A stretch of DNA of 64,000 bases from Hydrogenophaga aromaticivorans (GTDB lineage Bacteria; Pseudomonadota; Gammaproteobacteria; Burkholderiales; Burkholderiaceae_C): NCBI RefSeq assembly GCF_013387465.1, contig NZ_VYGV01000006.1, forward strand, positions 467,638 to 531,637, written 5' to 3'. The notes under the pieces are model-generated. The model made no database searches. It was not told the origin of the DNA and saw only the letters and a program-made list of their open reading frames with translations. Position numbers and translations under genes: made by a program. Positions 18,551 to 27,058 of the stretch are shown in pieces (position 1 is the stretch's first letter; each line of letters starts with the position of its first letter).

Positions 18551-19126
18551 TCACCGGCTGGGCCGGGGGATGGTCTCTGTGGATGACCCACGCGGGCGCA
18601 GATCGGCCATCAGGGCCGCCGCCTGGGTGAGGTGGCGATGGATGTCTCCGTACAGCGTGTCGAGCATGTCTCGGTAGACCAGCGCCTTCTGTACGTTGCT
18701 CTGGATCAGCAGGCGCGTGAGGGTGTGGATGTTGCGGCTGAGGTCGGAGAGCTGCGCGTTGGACGTGGTAAGCACAGATAGCAGCTCGGTGCGGTTTGCG
18801 TCCGTGGTCAACGCGGGGATACCGGCGACGAGCCCTGCCAGGTAGGCCCCGCGTGACAGACCTGCTGCGCGCGCACCGGCTGCCAGTTTCTCGGCCTCAG
18901 AGGCTGTCAATCTGATTGACAACTTGATCTGGGACTGGCGCAAAGGGGCGATGCTCTCGGAACCTGTGATCGGCGGTGGAAGCGATTCAGCCTGCCCTAT
19001 TTCGTGGGCCACAGCCCGACGAACCAGCACAGACACGCTCTCACGCCGAGCCTGAGCATGGGCCACCAACGCGGCCTTCAGACCGCGCATATCGACCGTG
19101 ACGAAGTCCGGGTTGTGGGTGTTCAT
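18551..19126 (-). CDS. MobC-like relaxosome accessory protein
   Basis: The 191-residue protein has a central ribbon-helix-helix-like segment IKLSIRLTASEAEKLAAGAR and a C-terminal helix with LSDLSRNIHTLTRLL, typical of MobC/TraJ-like accessory proteins. Such proteins bind oriT and help the relaxase open the DNA. It is directly upstream of the relaxase and begins about 70 bp from the nic-like site. Its coding region contains a palindrome (18905-18921) related to two larger ones near parB. Confidence 0.72.
   Translation of the reverse strand: MNTHNPDFVTVDMRGLKAALVAHAQARRESVSVLVRRAVAHEIGQAESLPPPITGSESIAPLRQSQIKLSIRLTASEAEKLAAGARAAGLSRGAYLAGLVAGIPALTTDANRTELLSVLTTSNAQLSDLSRNIHTLTRLLIQSNVQKALVYRDMLDTLYGDIHRHLTQAAALMADLRPRGSSTETIPRPSR
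18905..18921. repeat. Degenerate copy of the TTGTCAAAC palindrome inside mobC
   Basis: TGTCAATC-T-GATTGACA is a perfect 8-1-8 palindrome with the same spacing and near-identical core as the two palindromes at 19296 and 19425. It may be a weaker binding site of the same protein, or chance in a coding region. Confidence 0.4.
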
Positions 19127-19176
19127 GGGCCAACCGAAAGGTGCAAACGTGAGCGAAGCGAGTCGTTTGTGAAACC

Positions 19177-19198
19177 GGCGGCGTGCCGCCTATCCTGC
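19177..19198 (+). other. oriT: oriT nic-like site with adjacent hairpin
   Basis: CCTATCCTGC at 19189-19198 matches the nic core of IncP-type origins (YATCCTG/Y), with the expected cleavage between 19197 and 19198. A perfect hairpin GGCGGC-GT-GCCGCC (19177-19190) abuts it, much as an inverted repeat precedes nic in RP4. The site is about 60 bp upstream of the mobC-like gene, whose neighbour is a MOBP relaxase. The match and the position are seen; function is inferred. Confidence 0.68.
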
Positions 19199-19244
19199 AA
19201 TCAACCATGCACCTATGCTCTCCGAGGATCGACCGATCCGAGGT

Positions 19245-19268
19245 GCTGGATTCACCCCAAAATCCAGC
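19245..19268. repeat. Inverted repeat GCTGGATT/AATCCAGC, copy 1
   Basis: A perfect 8-bp inverted repeat with an 8-bp spacer (CACCCCAA) lies in the 323-bp gap between mobC and parB. A near copy with a 9-bp stem occurs before parA at 21421-21444. The shared arms suggest one DNA-binding protein acts on both intergenic regions. Confidence 0.5.
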
Positions 19269-19295
19269 AGAACGCAGGCAAGCTCCCGCCCACCA

Positions 19296-19318
19296 GGTTG
19301 TCAAACCGTTTGACAACC
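19296..19318. promoter_or_regulatory. Palindrome with TTGTCAAAC arms, copy 1 (candidate parS or operator)
   Basis: GGTTGTCAAAC-C-GTTTGACAACC is a perfect 11-1-11 palindrome in the mobC-parB gap. A second, longer copy overlaps the parB stop codon. Two perfect copies next to a parAB pair suggest a ParB centromere site or an operator controlling the mob genes. The sequence differs from the chromosomal parS consensus. Confidence 0.6.
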
Positions 19319-19424
19319 GGTGAGGCAAGGGACCGTGATCAGAGGGAGATTTGCAGCAGTTCGATGGCGTCAAAGCCAGGGCCCTGCTGCTGGGAGAACG
19401 TCGAACTTCTGGTGTTGTGACCGA

Positions 19425-19453
19425 GTGAGTTGTCAAACCGTTTGACAACTCAC
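19425..19453. promoter_or_regulatory. Palindrome with TTGTCAAAC arms, copy 2 (candidate parS or operator)
   Basis: A perfect palindrome with 14-bp arms around a central C shares the core TTGTCAAAC-C-GTTTGACAA with copy 1. It overlaps the parB stop codon (19450-19452). It could act as a binding site and, as RNA, as a strong hairpin at the end of parB. Confidence 0.6.
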
Positions 19454-20406
19454 TTCGCCGACCAGCCCACGAGGGTCAGCTGACTGGCCTGCACCGCTCG
19501 CACCGAGCCTCCAATTTCGGTGGTCACGTAGACCTGCCCTTCTTGTTGTGGCGCCTGCAGGGTGTTCACCACGACCAACCCACCGTCCAGACTGGCCATC
19601 AGCCTCAGTGGTGAGGGCCGAGGCGAACGAGTCACAGGCTCGGGCGCAACGGGGGGTGATGGGTACCCCTTCACAGATTGGCCCTGGTCTGCGCCCAGCC
19701 CCAGACTGGCCTCCATGGATTCGATCAGCGCCGACGTTCCACGGCGGACACTGCCCGAACCTTCCGTGAGATCGTTTCGCAGAGCAGCGACACTCTCACG
19801 GGTGATAGCGTCCCGATCTGATGCCCAGGCCTCGACGTACTGGGGATGCTGACCCGCCAGTTTGCGCAGGTCGTACAGTTCGGCCAGTCCCCGACAGCGA
19901 CCGTCCCGGTATGCGGCCAGCAACCAGTCGGGTGGATCGATCAACGCCGTCGCCAGTGTCACGTACTGCCGGCTTTTGCCGATGGCCCGTGCAATGTCGG
20001 CCTGCGTCTGCCCCTGGTTCAACGCCCGTTGCACGAACAGCGCAATCTCCAGCGGGCTCAGGCCCTTGCGCTGTTCGTTCTCGATGAACTGGTCCACGCT
20101 GTTGGCGGTCTGGTCCACAAAGGCGGGTATCTCGGACAGTCCGACCCGCTTGCAGGCCCGCAAGCGCCGGGCGCCGAAGTTGAGCATCCAGCGACCAGGC
20201 TGTGTGGGGTGCGTGCGCACCGAGACGGGCTGGCGCACGCCACGCTCCCGGATGGTTTCGGCCAGTTCGTCCAGGCTCTGATCGTCGAACTCCTGTCGGG
20301 GCTGATCTGGGTCTTCGTCGATGGCGTCCAGCGGAATCCGCAAGGGGGTTCCGCCCTCGCCCCCAGTCGGCGGCAGCAGGTCGAGGCTATCCAGCGACAG
20401 GGCCAT
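19450..20406 (-). CDS. parB: ParB-family partition protein
   Basis: The 318-residue protein has the ParB/Spo0J nuclease-like N-terminal domain with DPDQPRQEFDD, then LNFGARRLRACKRVGL and IENEQRKGLSPLEIALF. A helix-turn-helix follows with QADIARAIGKSRQYVTLATAL. ParB binds centromere sites and works with ParA to segregate the element. The ATG at 20406 has GGAGCGG upstream; two earlier in-frame starts at 20418 and 20457 lie inside parA. The start overlaps the end of parA, so the two are coupled. Confidence 0.88.
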   Translation of the reverse strand: MALSLDSLDLLPPTGGEGGTPLRIPLDAIDEDPDQPRQEFDDQSLDELAETIRERGVRQPVSVRTHPTQPGRWMLNFGARRLRACKRVGLSEIPAFVDQTANSVDQFIENEQRKGLSPLEIALFVQRALNQGQTQADIARAIGKSRQYVTLATALIDPPDWLLAAYRDGRCRGLAELYDLRKLAGQHPQYVEAWASDRDAITRESVAALRNDLTEGSGSVRRGTSALIESMEASLGLGADQGQSVKGYPSPPVAPEPVTRSPRPSPLRLMASLDGGLVVVNTLQAPQQEGQVYVTTEIGGSVRAVQASQLTLVGWSAK

Positions 20407-21244
20407 GATCCGCTCCATTGATGGGGGTGACGGGGGTTTTCTGTGTCGGCGCTCCATCCAGCACGGCTTTGGCGATCACGACCATGGCCACCTCGATCTC
20501 GCGCCAGGCGTCTCGCGCGGCGGTCTTCTTCATCTCCCACAGCACAAGGCCTTCCGCCTGCGCTTCGGCCACGGCCGAGCGGCGCGGCATGGACGCGTAC
20601 TGTCCCGGCTTGGGTCCGTAGGGGATCAGGATGGGGTGGAACTTCTGCACCAGTTGCAAGAAGTTCTCCCGCTGAAACGGGTTGGCCTCCACCATCACCG
20701 GGAGCAGCCCAATCAGGTGCAGCTTCGGGTTGAGCATCGACGTGATCTTTCGCACCCCCACCCGAGGGTGGTTGAGCAGTGCGTGCACGCCGTCCAGGGC
20801 TTCCTGGTTGAGCTGGATCGGCGAGAGCACGCAGTCGGTCGAAGCCAGCGCCGCGATCATGCGGATGTCCGGGTTGGGGTTGGTGTCAATGAGGCAGACA
20901 TCGAACCGGGCGTCCATGGCCTTGAGGAAGACCCTTAGGTGGTTCGCGAAATCGTTGTGCAGGCTGGGCTGGCGCTCCAACCCGGAGAGACCTTGGTCAG
21001 CGGCGACGAGGACGAAGTCCGCAGCCGGGATGACCGGACTCGCCTGCGTGAGCAAGGCGCTGGCCGGGACTTCGGCCACGGCCACGCGCTGGGACTTGCG
21101 CAACGGGTCGGAGAAATTGCCCTGGTGGTCCAGGTCGATGGCCAGCACGCGGCAGCCGAGTTTGCGGAAGTAGTGGGCCAGCAAGGTGGCGACGGCGGAT
21201 TTGCCGACGCCCCCCTTCTGGTTGGCGAGCACAAGGGTCTTCAT
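20387..21244 (-). CDS. parA: ParA-family partition ATPase
   Basis: The 285-residue protein starts MKTLVLANQKGGVGKSAVAT, the deviant Walker A motif of ParA/MinD ATPases. The switch region DVCLIDTNPN lies near residue 115. GGAGGAAAC precedes the ATG. With parB it forms an island-stabilising partition pair, as in many integrative elements. Its upstream gap holds the second GCTGGATT inverted repeat, which may control it. Confidence 0.9.
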   Translation of the reverse strand: MKTLVLANQKGGVGKSAVATLLAHYFRKLGCRVLAIDLDHQGNFSDPLRKSQRVAVAEVPASALLTQASPVIPAADFVLVAADQGLSGLERQPSLHNDFANHLRVFLKAMDARFDVCLIDTNPNPDIRMIAALASTDCVLSPIQLNQEALDGVHALLNHPRVGVRKITSMLNPKLHLIGLLPVMVEANPFQRENFLQLVQKFHPILIPYGPKPGQYASMPRRSAVAEAQAEGLVLWEMKKTAARDAWREIEVAMVVIAKAVLDGAPTQKTPVTPINGADHGPVAG

Positions 21245-21420
21245 GGGGTTTCCTCCAGCGCGACCGACAAGGGTGGTCGAGGCGGAGGACGTTTCCCGGG
21301 CGCCGCGCTCGATGCGCCAGCGGCCGGGATCGCGCGAGCCGGCGCCGGCCGGCGAGCGCGTTTCGGAATTTCACGCGCACGCACCGTCCGATGATGAGAG
21401 CGTTGCAGCGCATGGGCGGC

Positions 21421-21444
21421 GCTGGATTCGGGGTTGAATCCAGC
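21421..21444. repeat. Inverted repeat GCTGGATTC/GAATCCAGC, copy 2
   Basis: A perfect 9-bp stem with a GGGGTT loop lies in the 225-bp gap between the DUF932 gene and parA. The arms match the repeat at 19245-19268. It is followed by no T run on the transcribed strand, so an operator or binding site is likelier than a terminator. Confidence 0.5.
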
Positions 21445-21469
21445 ACCGGCTTCGTTCAGACCTTGTGGA

Positions 21470-22330
21470 TCAGGCCTTGAGCTTGCGCATCTCTTCGGCC
21501 AGCACCCACAACGCACGGTTCAAGCTCACGCTGCGGTCGATGCTGGCCACAGGACGGGTGTGCAGGCGCCGACCCTTGGCACCGCGCCCAGGCTGACCAC
21601 CGCGCAAGGCGTTCTCCTGCACCCTCTGAAACGTGGTCCACAGGCTGTTGCCGAAGTCTTCAGGGCGGCGGGCTTCGATCAGCTGCTCGGCGGTCACCGG
21701 GGCCGGTGGTTCGCCCTCCCCTCGCTCACCGTAGCGCAGCGCCAGGGCTGCGGTGGCAAAGGCCTGCTGTTCCTCACGCTGCAGCGGCAGGGCCTTCATG
21801 CTGTCGGTGGACGCGTCCACCACTTCGAAGTCGTCCAGCACCCGGAACGCGCCTTCGATCACCTCGTCCTGGATGTTGCCCTTGTGCGGGATGCGGATGT
21901 CGTTGGTGACGTCGCCGACCACCAACCCATTGCAACAGACAAAGCGGAACACGCCTGCGAGCATCTGGTAGCTGCTGGCCCCGTCGTGGCTGTTGATCAG
22001 AATGATCTCGTTGGCCTCGGGCCGGGTGTTCACCTGCCCCGCATGGCGCATGCGGATCATGTGTTTGGTGAACTCGGTCTTGCCTTCAATGCGGCTCTTG
22101 CTCTGGGCCACCATGAAAGGCTCGAAGCCTTCATGCCGCAGACCGCGCAGCACGTCGATGGTGGGGATGTAGGTGTAGCGCTCGGATCGGCTGCCGTGCT
22201 TGCCTTCGGCAAAGATGGACGGTGCGGCCCGGCGCATCTGGTCTTCGGCCAGCGGGGTCTCGCTGCGGATGACGAAGGTGTTCTGGCCAAAGCGGGCGGC
22301 CAGACGGGGGGAATGGGCGGTAGAGATCAT
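21470..22330 (-). CDS. DUF932/DUF945 family protein
   Basis: The 286-residue protein resembles the plasmid- and island-borne DUF932 family (YfjQ-like). Visible segments include SERYTYIPTIDVLRGLRHEGFEPF, FTKHMIRMRH and VFRFVCCNGLVVGD. AGGAGC precedes the ATG. Function is unknown; these genes regularly sit beside ssb, radC and parAB in conjugative islands, as here. Confidence 0.82.
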   Translation of the reverse strand: MISTAHSPRLAARFGQNTFVIRSETPLAEDQMRRAAPSIFAEGKHGSRSERYTYIPTIDVLRGLRHEGFEPFMVAQSKSRIEGKTEFTKHMIRMRHAGQVNTRPEANEIILINSHDGASSYQMLAGVFRFVCCNGLVVGDVTNDIRIPHKGNIQDEVIEGAFRVLDDFEVVDASTDSMKALPLQREEQQAFATAALALRYGERGEGEPPAPVTAEQLIEARRPEDFGNSLWTTFQRVQENALRGGQPGRGAKGRRLHTRPVASIDRSVSLNRALWVLAEEMRKLKA

Positions 22331-22407
22331 GGTGATGCTCCTGGTTCGGTGAATAGAGATTTGTGGGATGAGAGAAACCGAGCGGCCGAACCGCCCGGTG
22401 GGTGGCC

Positions 22408-22803
22408 TCAGGCGGTGGCTGGCTGGCGGGACTGCGCGTTGCGGCTGCGGCGTGCTTCGCTCTCGGCCCTGCTGTCGAGGTAGTCGATGTCTTCGACCGT
22501 GAACTCGATCGCGTAGACCTCGCCGCCCTCGGCGTCCTGGTAGTTGTTGTTGTGCAGCCGGCCCACGAGGTTGACGTGCGAACCCTTGCCCAGGTACTCG
22601 GCGGCGTGCTCAGCCTGCTTGCCCCAGAGGGTCCAGCGGATGGACACCGCGCGCTCCTCGCGGTCTTCGCCGCTACCGCGGTGCTGGTTGCTGATGGCGG
22701 TCAACACCGCCTTGGCGACCTTGCCTTCGCGCCCGTTGACGAATTCGAGCTTGACGGCAGCAGCCAGGTGCGCGTGGCGCTGGATGACTTGAACGTTGGC
22801 CAT
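22408..22803 (-). CDS. ssb: Single-stranded DNA-binding protein (island-encoded)
   Basis: The 131-residue protein is an OB-fold SSB-like protein: VRLEFV-type first strand, RWTLWGKQAEHAAEYLGKGSHVNLVGRL in the core and EGGEVYAIEFTVEDIDYLD after it. The C-terminus is basic and lacks the acidic tip (DDIPF-like) that chromosomal SSB uses to recruit partners. It may protect single strands during transfer. It is the third gene upstream of parB on the same strand. Confidence 0.82.
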   Translation of the reverse strand: MANVQVIQRHAHLAAAVKLEFVNGREGKVAKAVLTAISNQHRGSGEDREERAVSIRWTLWGKQAEHAAEYLGKGSHVNLVGRLHNNNYQDAEGGEVYAIEFTVEDIDYLDSRAESEARRSRNAQSRQPATA

Positions 22804-23503
22804 GTTGAAACTCCTTGCAAGAGCGACCAGCCGGACCCCGATTCGGGCTCCTCAAAACCGATCCTCTCGCTCGGACTCCCTCGCTCCCGCCCACGGGCGG
22901 GCGGGGGGTGGGCAAGGCCCCTTCCCTCGGGAAGGGGTGGGGGATGGGGAAACCTTGCAGCACGAAGCAGTGAGCCCGTCACCTGGCCCACCGCTGAAAG
23001 ATCCCCCCACAAGTCCCCCTCACCTGTGGATGGGGGCGCCGTGGGGGGATAACGGTGGGCCCATTGGCGCACGCGCTGCCCGAGCCTCTTCGGGCGACCA
23101 GCGCAGCGCAGGCGCCCGGGTGAACTGAGCAGCGGCGGCTCTGCGGACGGCGTGACACCAAGCGCAGCGACTGGCGCGGCGTTCGAGCCGCTGCGATCAT
23201 TTCAGGGGTTCGCGGTCCGTGGCATTTCCATCGGCCCGGCTTCGGGTTTGGCGGGTGACCGGGGGGACGATCTGGCGGGCAGGATGGGACCACAGCGCAG
23301 CGGCGGGAGTGGACCGAACGTCAGTTCGTTCAGCGGGCGCGTTCCCACGCAGCGGGAAGGAAACCAGACCGCGATCCCCGGGCACGGGACAGGGCCGCTG
23401 CTCCCTGTGCTGCCGGTGAACACCGGCCATGCTCCGCCCTCCCCTTTGTCCGCGCACAGCGCGCTGATCAATAACAAGAAATTGGGGCCGAAGGCCCCAA
23501 GGT
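22804..23503. other. 700-bp gap without a convincing gene
   Basis: This GC-rich stretch between ssb and the radC 3' fragment holds no ORF with recognisable similarity. It contains a strong hairpin CCCCTTCCC-TC-GGGAAGGGG at 22918-22937, which could act on transcripts entering ssb. Several C- and G-rich runs follow. Nothing else is seen. Confidence 0.5.
23472..23500 (-). terminator. Terminator at the end of radC
   Basis: Read on the - strand, TTGGGGCC-TTC-GGCCCCAA is followed by TTTCTTGTT. The hairpin begins a few bases after the radC stop codon at 23504-23506. Confidence 0.7.
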
Positions 23504-23653
23504 TTAGACCATTCCCAATTCGGCCATCGAATTCACCGAGTCGCCCGCCACGATGAAGTGGTCGAGCACCCGCACATCGACCAGCGCCGCCGCCTGCTTG
23601 AGTGTCTGCGTCAGATACTCATCTGCACGAGAAGGACGGGCAGCGCCGCTGGG
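23504..23653 (-). pseudogene. radC: radC, 3' fragment (interrupted by Tn554-like element)
   Basis: Read on the - strand this encodes [20 protein letters not shown] and continues to the radC C-terminus ending SMAELGMV. It is the exact continuation of the 5' fragment at 30872-31261, which stops at the HNHP of the JAB metal motif. The element therefore cut the gene at the conserved HNHPSG site. The fragment lacks its own start. Confidence 0.9.
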
Positions 23654-23804
23654 ATGTTAGGTTGCATTCGCGTGTGTCAACACGATTGGCTTTCTCAGGA
23701 GAGCTGCATAGACTGGCGCATGCCCGAGCAGCCCAAGCCTCTTTCAGAGGCGAGTAGCCCGGCGCGCCCCGCGTTTTGCGGCAAATCCATGGGGGTTCGC
23801 GGTG

Positions 23805-24107
23805 ATGCTGGCTCGCAGATCGTTCAGTGCTCCAACGTTGGCACGGCTTCGCCAGATGCCAGCCAGCGATGCCTTGGCTTTGCTGGCTGATCACGTCAAG
23901 CTTGATCCAACCTACCTGCCCGTCAAGGACCGTCACAGCTGCCGTTGGCACGCGAGCACCGCGCTCGGCGATTTCGAGATACTGACCACGGGCGTCAAGT
24001 GGTACGACACGCGAGCTTGCGCTGGCGGAGGCGGCGCCATCGATCTGGCGATGCATGTGCTCGGTCTGTCGTTTGTCGATGCGGTCAAGCGGCTGACCGC
24101 AAGGTAG
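23805..24107 (+). CDS. Small primase-like protein (CHC2/DUF3991-type fold fragment)
   Basis: The ~100-residue protein contains CRWHASTALGDFEI and GGGGAIDLAMHVLG followed by FVDAVKRLTAR. This resembles the N-terminal domain of mobile-element primases. No TOPRIM domain follows. A GTG three bases earlier is an alternative start. It is the first gene inside the element and precedes the first recombinase by 6 bp. Confidence 0.55.
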   Translation: MLARRSFSAPTLARLRQMPASDALALLADHVKLDPTYLPVKDRHSCRWHASTALGDFEILTTGVKWYDTRACAGGGGAIDLAMHVLGLSFVDAVKRLTAR

Positions 24108-24113
24108 GTCGGC

Positions 24114-25301
24114 GTGGTCCAGGTCGTTCGCAAGTCGGCACTGCCGGATCCGTCCGAGGTGATCGATCGGTTAGCGCCGGCAGCGGCGCGAGCGCCTGCA
24201 GTTGCGCTGCGCGAACCAAGGCCGACGGGCTTCCCGCTCCTGTTCACGGCGCAGTGGCAGCTGATCGAGCCGGCGGTCGCTTTCCTGCACGAACACTTCG
24301 TGCAGCGCGCCCACACGATCGATACGCTCAGGACCTATGCCGAGGTGCTCTACGACTGGTTCGAGACCCTGGAGCAGAACGGTGTTCGGTGGGATGGCGC
24401 TGACGCCGTGGACCTGGTGGCCTATCGCAACCGGATGCTCACGCAGCCGAGCGCGCACACCGGCAGACCGTATCGCATCGCCACCATCAACCACCGTGTG
24501 CGCGGCGTGCTGCGGTTTTACGACTGGGCGGTGCGCACGCATTGGTTGGTGGCGTCCCCCTTGGCCGGCACGGAGCACAACTTCCGCGTAGCAAGGCAGC
24601 TGCGCCCCTGCAGCGCCGATGCGAGCCGGCCAACCGATCACAGTCTGTTCGTGCTGCGCCAGTTCGAGCCGTTGCCGCGTCCGCTCGTGTCGGAGCAGGC
24701 GCGGGAACTACTGGCCACGTTGCCACCGCCGTACGACCTGATGGCGCGCTGGCAGCTCTATACGGGGCTGCGCGTGAGCGAATTGCTGCGCCTGTGCGTC
24801 CAGGACGTCAGCAAGCCTTCAGTACGGACGGTGTCGCATCACACCATCGAAGTGATCCGCAAGGGCCGCAAGCCCGGCTACGTGGTCGCCCCGGCGAGCC
24901 TGCTCGACGAGACGGCAGCGTATCGCTCCGGGCACCGGCGGGCCTGGTTGCAGCGTGCCGCCCACCGCCGAGGACGCGTTGCCGATCCCGCCGCCTTGTT
25001 CGTCAACGCGCGCGGTGCGCACGTTGGCAAGAACGCCTATCAGCGCGTCATCAGCCGAACCGGCCAGGCCTGCGGATTCAAGGCGACCACGCACCTGCTG
25101 CGGGCGACCTTCGCGTGCATGCTGCTGGCTCGCCTGGAGCAGCTCGCCAGCGCGGGCGCCGCGATCAACCCGCTGATGGTCGTCAAGGTGCTCATGGGAC
25201 ACGAGCGCATCGAGACCACCGATCGCTACCTGCGCGCCATTGCCGTGGAGGCCGGCACGCTCAGAGAAGTGCTGGACACGCTGTTGTCGGAGGTGCCGTG
25301 A
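24114..25301 (+). CDS. Tyrosine recombinase 1 (TnpA-like)
   Basis: The 395-residue protein starts at a GTG. A SAM-like N-terminal domain (about 65-170) precedes a catalytic domain. Visible catalytic residues are Arg in YTGLRVSELLRL, His-x-x-Arg in THLLRATF, His in LMGHERIETT and the nucleophile Tyr in TDRYLRA. All appear intact. The size is close to Tn554 TnpA (about 360). The next recombinase starts inside its stop codon (GTGA). Confidence 0.85.
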   Translation: MVQVVRKSALPDPSEVIDRLAPAAARAPAVALREPRPTGFPLLFTAQWQLIEPAVAFLHEHFVQRAHTIDTLRTYAEVLYDWFETLEQNGVRWDGADAVDLVAYRNRMLTQPSAHTGRPYRIATINHRVRGVLRFYDWAVRTHWLVASPLAGTEHNFRVARQLRPCSADASRPTDHSLFVLRQFEPLPRPLVSEQARELLATLPPPYDLMARWQLYTGLRVSELLRLCVQDVSKPSVRTVSHHTIEVIRKGRKPGYVVAPASLLDETAAYRSGHRRAWLQRAAHRRGRVADPAALFVNARGAHVGKNAYQRVISRTGQACGFKATTHLLRATFACMLLARLEQLASAGAAINPLMVVKVLMGHERIETTDRYLRAIAVEAGTLREVLDTLLSEVP

Positions 25302-27049
25302 CCGTGGGCACTCGCCGCCGCCCAATGCCTCGCGGGTTCACGCACAGCGCCGATCTCGTTGAGGGCGGAGCAGCGCCCGCTCGGTTCGAGGCGCCTCGCC
25401 AGGTGCGACGCACCGTCATCGACTTCGGCTCGCTCGACCTGCCCGCGGACGTCCAGGGTGCTCTGGCCGAGGCCTTCTGGTGCCACTTTGGCGCGATGGC
25501 CGAGCGCTGTATCCCCGTGCGCTGGTTCCACATCCTGGTCTTCGAGCGCTTCGTTCGAGAATCCGGCGCCATCAGGTGCCTGGCCGACGTTCATGGTGGC
25601 ACGCTCCTGCGCTACGTCGAGTGGTTGAACACCCAGTGCCGGCGAGATGGCCAGCCGTGGACCAAGTCGAGTCGGGCGAGCGCGTTCACGACCCTGCGCA
25701 AACTGCTGCAGTGGATCGAGCGTTGCCGCCCCGGGCGTGTTGCGAGCATCGAGTACCCATTCAACCCGTTCCCCTGGCGCAACCGCGATGCCCGACCCCA
25801 CGACAAGATGCCTGCGGGCGAACTGCGGGCGTTGCTGAAGGCCTGCGAAGCAGACATTGTTCGCATCCGTGCTGGCCGTGAGGCCGCTGCGGCGCAACGC
25901 ATCGCCGACGCCGGCCAGCCGGGAACCCTCGGCTGGCTGCTCGAACACATCGATCGGCAATGCGATGGCATCGTGCCCAGCGCGCGCGACCTGTCGCGAC
26001 CCGGGCAGTGCACCGTGCGGACGACCCTCCAGCGCTTCGGTGGCGTGAGGCAGGTCGAACCGTGCCTCTATCCGCGCGCCGAACTGCTGTTACCGTACTA
26101 CCTGGCCATCATGGCTCACGCAGCGGGCAACCCCGAACCGATCGCCGAACTCGGTCGCGACTGCCTGCAGTCCCTGCCACTGCTCGATGACCGCCAGGCG
26201 CTCGTGTGGTTCAAGGCCCGCTCCCACCGCATCCAGCGGCGCACGTTCAGCAGCGCCGACTGCTTCGAACCGCCAGCGCTCATTGAGGAACTGCTCGCGT
26301 GGAACGAACGGCTGCGACCCCTGGCGCGCGTGACCGAGCGTGATCGCCTGTTCCTCTACAAAGCCCTGCGCGGCGTGACGGCACTCACTTGTGGCGCAGC
26401 CAAACACCTGGTCAAGGCATTTTGCGAGCGGCACGGCCTGCCGCGGTTCTCTCTCGTGTCGATCCGTCCCGGGGTGCTCGCGAGCTTCTACCGCGCCTCG
26501 GGCGACCTGCGCCGCGTCAAGGCGATCGCCAACCATGCGCACTTGTCCACCACCGTGCGCTACGTCCAGACGCCCGAGGTCCAGGCGCAGCACCGCTCTC
26601 GCATGGCCGCCCTCCAACAGGCCTTCATCGGGCACATCGAGCGCGCCGCAGCCAGCGCATCCCAGCGTCGCCCCATCAATCCCAGGGGCTACCGCTCACC
26701 GGTGCCCGGTGGCGAAGTCGTGTCGATGTTCGGCTTCGGCTGCAAGGACCCCTTCGCCGGTGCGGCGGCGGGGACGCACCCCGGTGAACTGTGCACGAAT
26801 TTCATGGGCTGCTTCACCTGTCCAAACGCCATCATCACGCCGGATCCGCCGACGCTGGCTCGGCTGCTCCAGGCGCGTGACCACATGAGGGCTGCCGCCG
26901 CCTTGCTGCATCCAGCGCGCTGGCAGGCCTTCTACGCGCCGCAGTTGCGCATCCTGGAAGAAGACATCCTTCCTCGCTTTGCCAGCCGCGAACTCGCGGC
27001 CGCCCTGCCCTTGGTGGCACAGCTGCCACCGCTGCCCGATCTTCGATGA
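25298..27049 (+). CDS. Tyrosine recombinase 2
   Basis: The 583-residue protein starts at GTG 25298, overlapping the previous stop. The frame is open upstream to 24542, but that part overlaps recombinase 1 and shows no similarity. C-terminal residues resemble a divergent tyrosine recombinase: SIRPGVLASFYRASGDLRRVK, NHAHLSTTVRY with a putative Tyr. A Cys cluster follows (GCKDPF, LCTNFMGCFTCPN), which may bind zinc. The first catalytic Arg is not evident, so it may act as a helper subunit. Confidence 0.75.
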   Translation: MTVGTRRRPMPRGFTHSADLVEGGAAPARFEAPRQVRRTVIDFGSLDLPADVQGALAEAFWCHFGAMAERCIPVRWFHILVFERFVRESGAIRCLADVHGGTLLRYVEWLNTQCRRDGQPWTKSSRASAFTTLRKLLQWIERCRPGRVASIEYPFNPFPWRNRDARPHDKMPAGELRALLKACEADIVRIRAGREAAAAQRIADAGQPGTLGWLLEHIDRQCDGIVPSARDLSRPGQCTVRTTLQRFGGVRQVEPCLYPRAELLLPYYLAIMAHAAGNPEPIAELGRDCLQSLPLLDDRQALVWFKARSHRIQRRTFSSADCFEPPALIEELLAWNERLRPLARVTERDRLFLYKALRGVTALTCGAAKHLVKAFCERHGLPRFSLVSIRPGVLASFYRASGDLRRVKAIANHAHLSTTVRYVQTPEVQAQHRSRMAALQQAFIGHIERAAASASQRRPINPRGYRSPVPGGEVVSMFGFGCKDPFAGAAAGTHPGELCTNFMGCFTCPNAIITPDPPTLARLLQARDHMRAAAALLHPARWQAFYAPQLRILEEDILPRFASRELAAALPLVAQLPPLPDLR

Positions 27050-27058
27050 GCTGGCCCC

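Noticed and set aside
22860..23110. C- and G-rich runs resembling a repeat array
   Set aside because: No regular unit or spacer length is present, so it is not a CRISPR array. No CRISPR array or cas gene was seen anywhere in the window.
24542..25297. The reading frame of recombinase 2 is open for another 252 codons upstream
   Set aside because: This part overlaps the catalytic half of recombinase 1 in another frame and is Arg/Ala-rich with no similarity. The overlapping GTGA start at 25298 is the natural one.
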